A stretch of 64,000 nucleotides of DNA from JAFDVL01 sp031409955 (lineage in GTDB: Bacteria > Acidobacteriota > Blastocatellia > RBC074): contig JANNYF010000120.1 of assembly GCA_031409955.1 (NCBI GenBank), forward strand, positions 62,001 to 126,000, given 5' to 3'. The notes beneath the pieces were generated by a model. It did not search any database. It saw only the letters and a list, made by a program, of their open reading frames with translations, and had not been told where the DNA came from. Positions 60,431 through 64,000 of this stretch are shown one piece after another. Each line of letters opens with the position of its first letter. The first letter of the stretch is position 1. The position numbers were made by a program, and so were the translations under genes.

Positions 60431-61048
60431 TTGGATACTTATTCGTCTTCCATCAATAATTCGCTCGTGCAGAAGCTGGTGACAGCGATCATCCTCGCGG
60501 CGGCTTTTTTTATTAGTGCTGGCATGGTGATTTACCTGTCGCTGCGCGGGAAGGAAGTCAAAGTGCCGGACTTGATCGGCAAGTCGGAAGGCGAGGCCGA
60601 AAAGCTGCTCGGAATGGAAGGGTTACGGCTCAAGATTCGCAATCGCGGCACAGACGAGAAGGTTCAGGCAAACCTCATCAGCGAGCAAATCCCGAATGGC
60701 GGCATTACGGTCAAAGCTGGTCAGGTCGTCACTGTCACCGTCAGCACTGGCATTGAAGCGAAGAAAGAGGAGACCAAAGCCGAGGCCAAACCAACGGCGT
60801 CGGCGACAGCCAAACCCAAGCCCAAACCCAAACCAAGTCCCTCGCCCGCAGATGAGAAGGACAAGGTCAAAGACGTGGCAACTGACTCTAATAAGAATTC
60901 CAAAGACGAAGCCAGCAAAGGCAAAGAATCCAATCAAGGCTTGAATAAAGGCGAAGTGGTCAAAGGAAAACCATCGCCCTCGCCTGCGGCTAAAGCTTCT
61001 CCTAAACCCACCGTAAAGCCCAGCCCGAAAAAACCGGGCACCAATTAA
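60431..61048 (+). CDS. single-pass membrane protein with one PASTA domain
   Basis: A 205-residue protein. One transmembrane helix (LVTAIILAAAFFISAGMVIYLSL) is followed by a PASTA domain, residues about 42-107 (VKVPDLIGKSEGEAEKLL, ISEQIPNGGITVKAGQVVTVTVS). The rest is a Lys/Pro/Ala/Ser-rich disordered tail with KPKPKPKPSPSP. PASTA domains bind muropeptide fragments and beta-lactams. No kinase domain is attached. The best available start is a TTG at 60431, so the exact N-terminus is uncertain. It precedes rpe by 5 bases. Confidence 0.75.
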   Translation: MDTYSSSINNSLVQKLVTAIILAAAFFISAGMVIYLSLRGKEVKVPDLIGKSEGEAEKLLGMEGLRLKIRNRGTDEKVQANLISEQIPNGGITVKAGQVVTVTVSTGIEAKKEETKAEAKPTASATAKPKPKPKPSPSPADEKDKVKDVATDSNKNSKDEASKGKESNQGLNKGEVVKGKPSPSPAAKASPKPTVKPSPKKPGTN

Positions 61049-61053
61049 GGTTT

Positions 61054-61722
61054 ATGGTTGAGATCGCTCCTTCAATTCTGGCCGCAGATTTCACGCGACT
61101 CGGCGAACAAATTGCCGCCGTCGAACGCGGTGGAGCGGCGTACATTCACGTGGATGTAATGGATGGGCATTTCGTGCCCAACATCTCCGTCGGACCATTT
61201 ATTGTTGAGGCCGTGCGACGAATAACCGCGCTGCCGATTGATTGTCATTTGATGATTGAAGACCCGGACAAATACATCGGCGAATTTGCGCGGGCCGGAG
61301 CGAGCATGATTTCGGTTCATCCCGAAGCGACCTATCACCTGCATCGCACTATTGGCTACATTCATCAGATGGGTTGTCGCGCGGGCGTTGTGTTGAATCC
61401 GGCAACTCCGCTCGCGGCCATTGAAGAAGTCGTTCGTGATGTTGATTATGTCTTACTAATGTCAGTCAACCCCGGTTTTGGTGGACAACGGTTAATAATG
61501 TCGGCGCTCGACAAGTTGCGAAGATTGCGTGGCCTGTTACAATTGCACGGCTCACAAGCACAGATCGAAATTGATGGAGGAATCACTGCCGACAATGCAG
61601 CGGAGGTGGTGAAGGCTGGTGCTGAAATTCTCGTGGCCGGTTCTGCTATCTTTGGTACTGAAGACCCGGCTCAAGCAGTCCAGCAAATGCTTCAGGTTGT
61701 CACCGAAGCACAACTGGTCTAA
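61054..61722 (+). CDS. rpe: ribulose-phosphate 3-epimerase
   Basis: A 222-residue TIM-barrel enzyme converting ribulose 5-phosphate to xylulose 5-phosphate in the pentose phosphate pathway. Marks are IAPSILAADFTRLG, YIHVDVMDGHFVPN (metal His and Asp), DCHLMIEDP, MSVNPGFGGQ and IEIDGGIT, the phosphate-binding end. It begins 5 bases after the PASTA gene. Confidence 0.96.
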   Translation: MVEIAPSILAADFTRLGEQIAAVERGGAAYIHVDVMDGHFVPNISVGPFIVEAVRRITALPIDCHLMIEDPDKYIGEFARAGASMISVHPEATYHLHRTIGYIHQMGCRAGVVLNPATPLAAIEEVVRDVDYVLLMSVNPGFGGQRLIMSALDKLRRLRGLLQLHGSQAQIEIDGGITADNAAEVVKAGAEILVAGSAIFGTEDPAQAVQQMLQVVTEAQLV

Positions 61723-61794
61723 TTATCCAGTAACACAATCACAGGCGGGCTTCGAAGGCCTGCGCTCCCAGCTTTTTTCAAAGGAGTTCTCGGT

Positions 61795-62952
61795 ATGAAA
61801 TATAAAAGCCTCACTCTGACGCTTACTCTAGCTTTGTTTTCAAGTTTCCTTTTGATGGCAGGTTGTGGCAAAGGAAAAGACTCGGTAAAGAACGATAACG
61901 TGGCGGCACCGGGACGCGATAAGGAGCTGTATGAACAGGCCTCGGAAAAGCTCCGCAAAGGTCGCTACGACGAATCGCGCCTGACTTACAATGTCGTCAT
62001 CTCTACATACCCAGACAGCGAATATCTGTCGCTCTCGAAACTGGCGGTGGCGGATTCTTTCTATCTGGAAGGCGGTTCCAGCAATTTGGAACAGGCCGTC
62101 GCGCAGTACCGCGATTTTGTGCAGTATTTCCCAACGCATCCCAAAGTCTGTGATGTGTACGTCAAGATGGCGGAATCGTATATGCGCCAGGCTGGTGCCT
62201 ACAACCGCGACATGACCAAAGCGAATCAGGCGTACTACCAACTCAAGGCCGCCCAGCAAAAATGCGGAAAGTCGCCGATGGCAAGCCAAATCCTGGAAAA
62301 CATTACGAAACTAGAGCAGGTCAAAGGGCTTCATGAACTGGATGTGGCTAAGACTTATCTGGGACGACAAGCATACAAAGCCGTCGAAATGCGCCTGAAA
62401 GAGGCAGCGAAATTTCCAGCGTTTACCTACCGGGACGAAGTCCTCTTTACACTGGGCGTGGCGCTGATTGAACAGGAATTACCTGAAGAAGCAACGCCCT
62501 ATTTCACCGAATTAGCCCGCGATATTCCAAACAGCGAATTCACACCTGATGCGAAAAAGTATTTGGAAAAACTTGGCAAGCCCATTCCGGCTCCCGCCAA
62601 TAATAATCCTGCGCCACCGCGTCCGGGTCGGTACGAGCAGTTCATGCTGATCATCGGCAAAAACAATTTGAATATTGGAGAAACAGGCGTTCTCGTGGAT
62701 CGTAAAGGCCGAATTGACAGACAAGAAGAGGATAAGCGAACGGCTCCTGTCGGGAATGCCAGCGACATCAAAACTGTGCGCAGCGGGTCGAGCAAACGCC
62801 CCGCCGAAACGACTGTTGCTGAAGACTCGGCGAAACCGCAACCTGCTACCGAGTCAGGTAATGGCAATGGCGCAACACAGGCCACGAAACCGGAAATTAA
62901 ACCCGAAGAGCCTAAAAAGAAAAAGAAAGGCTTGTTCGGGATTTTTAAGTGA
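61795..62952 (+). CDS. bamD: outer membrane assembly lipoprotein BamD
   Basis: A 385-residue lipoprotein. The signal peptide ends in the lipobox LMAGC (Cys24). TPR-type helices follow: LYEQASEKLRKGRYDESRL, EYLSLSKLAVADSFYLEGG, AVAQYRDFVQYFPTHP and KVCDVYVKMAESYMRQAG, with the LxxKLxVADSxF pattern of BamD. The last 110 residues are a Pro/Lys/Glu-rich extension (PKKKKKGLFGIFK at the end), longer than in proteobacterial BamD. It acts in the BAM complex inserting beta-barrel proteins and indicates an outer membrane. Confidence 0.87.
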   Translation: MKYKSLTLTLTLALFSSFLLMAGCGKGKDSVKNDNVAAPGRDKELYEQASEKLRKGRYDESRLTYNVVISTYPDSEYLSLSKLAVADSFYLEGGSSNLEQAVAQYRDFVQYFPTHPKVCDVYVKMAESYMRQAGAYNRDMTKANQAYYQLKAAQQKCGKSPMASQILENITKLEQVKGLHELDVAKTYLGRQAYKAVEMRLKEAAKFPAFTYRDEVLFTLGVALIEQELPEEATPYFTELARDIPNSEFTPDAKKYLEKLGKPIPAPANNNPAPPRPGRYEQFMLIIGKNNLNIGETGVLVDRKGRIDRQEEDKRTAPVGNASDIKTVRSGSSKRPAETTVAEDSAKPQPATESGNGNGATQATKPEIKPEEPKKKKKGLFGIFK

Positions 62953-62963
62953 GAGCTGTGAGA

Positions 62964-63031
62964 AGACCGCCTACCGAGTCGCATGTTTCGCAGCGCATGC
63001 TCTCTGGGCATCGGATGGGCGGTCTTTTTTT
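62964..63031 (+). terminator. intrinsic terminator after bamD
   Basis: AGACCGCCTACCGA (62964-62977) pairs with TCGGATGGGCGGTCT (63011-63025) with a small internal loop, followed by a run of T residues (63026-63031). It begins 12 bases after the bamD stop. Confidence 0.8.
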
Positions 63032-63234
63032 ATTGTGTCTAGGCACAGATAGTGCTAATTTCACGCTCGCCCTCTGCCCCACACCTGCATTGCGAATGGA
63101 AAGTCTCGAAACTACCAACCTCAAACAACCCTGCTATCTAAAGCCCTTCGTTCTCTGAACAACCGTGAGCGCCAAGGCTTCACCCATGCAAAGCCATGAG
63201 TTGGTGAGGCGCATTTTCCCGGAGGTTTATCGTT

Positions 63235-64000
63235 ATGGGATTTAAAGTCCTGCTGGCTGACGACAGCATCACCGTGCAAAAGATCGTCAAGTTGAGTCTG
63301 ACAGAAGAAGGCATCGAAGTCATTGCCGTCGGTAATGGCGAACAAGCCGTGCAACAACTGGAAACGCTGCGGCCTGACCTCGTGATGGCGGATGTTTTCA
63401 TGCCTGGCAAAGATGGCTACGAGGTGTGCGAGTTCGTTAAATCGCATCCGCATCTCAAACATATTCCCGTCATCTTGCTGGTTCACGCGTTCGAGCCATT
63501 CGATCCTGATCGCGCCAAGAAAGTAGGGGCTGATCATCAATTAACCAAACCTTTTCAATCTATCCGCACTTTGGTGACCACGGTGCGAGATATGTTGCAA
63601 TCTCCGGCTGGGGTCGAGATAACAGCTCCAGGCATTGAGCCGGTGAAGGCCGTTTCAGCTCCCACTGCTGTTGTTGCGTCAATCATCTCTCAACCAGCAA
63701 CTAGGCAATTAGAAGAAGAGTTCGCGGTGGTGTCCTCTTTGACCCCACTGGCAAAACCCGAAGCCTCCTTTGACGCAGCCGCAATGTCTGGATTCGCAGC
63801 AACTCCCGCTCTAACAGCGTTCACATCTGGGGCTCCCGATGTGATGCCAGAGGCAAGTTTACCGGTTCCGCTGACCGCTGGAGGCGGGCTGCCGAAAGCA
63901 GACCTTTTGCCGCCGCCTGAATTATCGGTGCTTTCCCAGCCGGAATGGCAGCCGATAACTCCTCTTCAGTCTGAATGGCAATCTACCACGCCAGTGCTTG
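63235..64000 (+). CDS. response regulator with Pro/Ala-rich extension, C-terminus beyond window
   Basis: A gene open at the right edge; 255 codons are visible. ATG 63235 has GGAGG 9 bases upstream. The receiver domain spans residues 1-122: Asp9/Asp10 (LLADDSITVQ), phospho-acceptor Asp53 (MADVFMPGKDG) and a Lys in QLTKPFQS. It is followed by a long low-complexity region rich in Pro, Ala, Ser and Thr (from about residue 125 to the edge). The output domain is not visible. The phosphodonor kinase is unknown. Confidence 0.8.
   Translation, partial: MGFKVLLADDSITVQKIVKLSLTEEGIEVIAVGNGEQAVQQLETLRPDLVMADVFMPGKDGYEVCEFVKSHPHLKHIPVILLVHAFEPFDPDRAKKVGADHQLTKPFQSIRTLVTTVRDMLQSPAGVEITAPGIEPVKAVSAPTAVVASIISQPATRQLEEEFAVVSSLTPLAKPEASFDAAAMSGFAATPALTAFTSGAPDVMPEASLPVPLTAGGGLPKADLLPPPELSVLSQPEWQPITPLQSEWQSTTPVL

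Noticed and set aside
61741..61779. Hairpin between rpe and bamD as a terminator
   Set aside because: CAGGC/GCCTG stem is short and about 10 bases separate it from the T-run; not good enough to call.
63160..63234. Possible c-di-GMP (GEMM) riboswitch upstream of the response regulator
   Set aside because: ATGCAAAGCC resembles the GACGCAAAGCC core, but the other conserved GEMM blocks and the tetraloop-receptor helix are not present.
1..64000. CRISPR arrays, tRNA or rRNA genes, insertion sequences
   Set aside because: No regularly spaced direct repeats, no tRNA T-loop signature in the gaps I read, and no transposase-like ORF were seen. A covariance search (tRNAscan, Infernal) would settle the RNA part.

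Overview
The window looks like a chromosomal segment of a Gram-negative, aerobically respiring bacterium, most likely Acidobacteriota of the Blastocatellia type. The grounds are a BamD lipoprotein and many exported proteins (outer membrane present), a complete alternative complex III (ActA-F) fused in one gene run to an A2-type caa3 cytochrome oxidase, Uma2-family genes, PSD1/DUF1549-DUF1553 cytochrome proteins, Tat-exported Gfo/Idh/MocA oxidoreductases, and winged-helix sensory fusion proteins. The taxonomic call is inference; there is no rRNA or tRNA gene in the window.

Layout. 1-7.1 kb: two small exported proteins, a hairpin-rich intergenic region, a winged-helix/alpha-beta-hydrolase/degenerate-cyclase fusion, a Uma2 gene, an exported glycine-rich protein, a Rieske ferredoxin coupled to a small membrane protein, and a CPBP protease. 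7.1-14.1 kb: an NtrY-like sensor kinase and an NtrX-like sigma54 activator separated by a TPM-like secreted protein and a tandem pair of Uma2 paralogues. 14.2-15.2 kb: tRNA threonylcarbamoylation enzyme Sua5. 15.2-29.4 kb: one minus-strand respiratory operon, actABCDEF - small membrane protein - SCO - ctaCDE - subunit IV - ctaB, with a near-consensus sigma70 promoter upstream of actA. Quinol electrons pass through ActABCDEF to the cytochrome c domain of subunit II and then oxygen; SCO and CtaB serve copper and heme assembly.

29.8-39.4 kb: ClpS, a 1955-residue exported protein with a transglutaminase core, a DHH phosphoesterase, a 3D-domain cell-wall protein and a nitrilase-family protein whose catalytic cysteine position is serine. 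39.7-46.4 kb: ribosomal protein S20, an amidohydrolase, then SDR, Gfo/Idh and GH95 fucosidase genes. 46.5-51.6 kb: an AT-rich accessory block with a PD-(D/E)xK protein, a large N6-adenine DNA methyltransferase, a MerR-like regulator and a Fic gene that has lost its catalytic core. 51.9-58.5 kb: a second catabolic run (RraA-like, triple RidA, PSD1 cytochrome protein, Gfo/Idh). 58.7-64 kb: housekeeping genes mdh, greA, a PASTA protein, rpe and bamD, then a response regulator cut by the window end.

The most interesting items are the restriction-modification-like cassette, the Cys-to-Ser nitrilase, the three-domain sensor with a dead cyclase domain, the giant transglutaminase protein, the triple RidA, the Ala/Pro/Lys-rich disordered segments shared by four proteins of the respiratory operon, and two families of dispersed inverted repeats.
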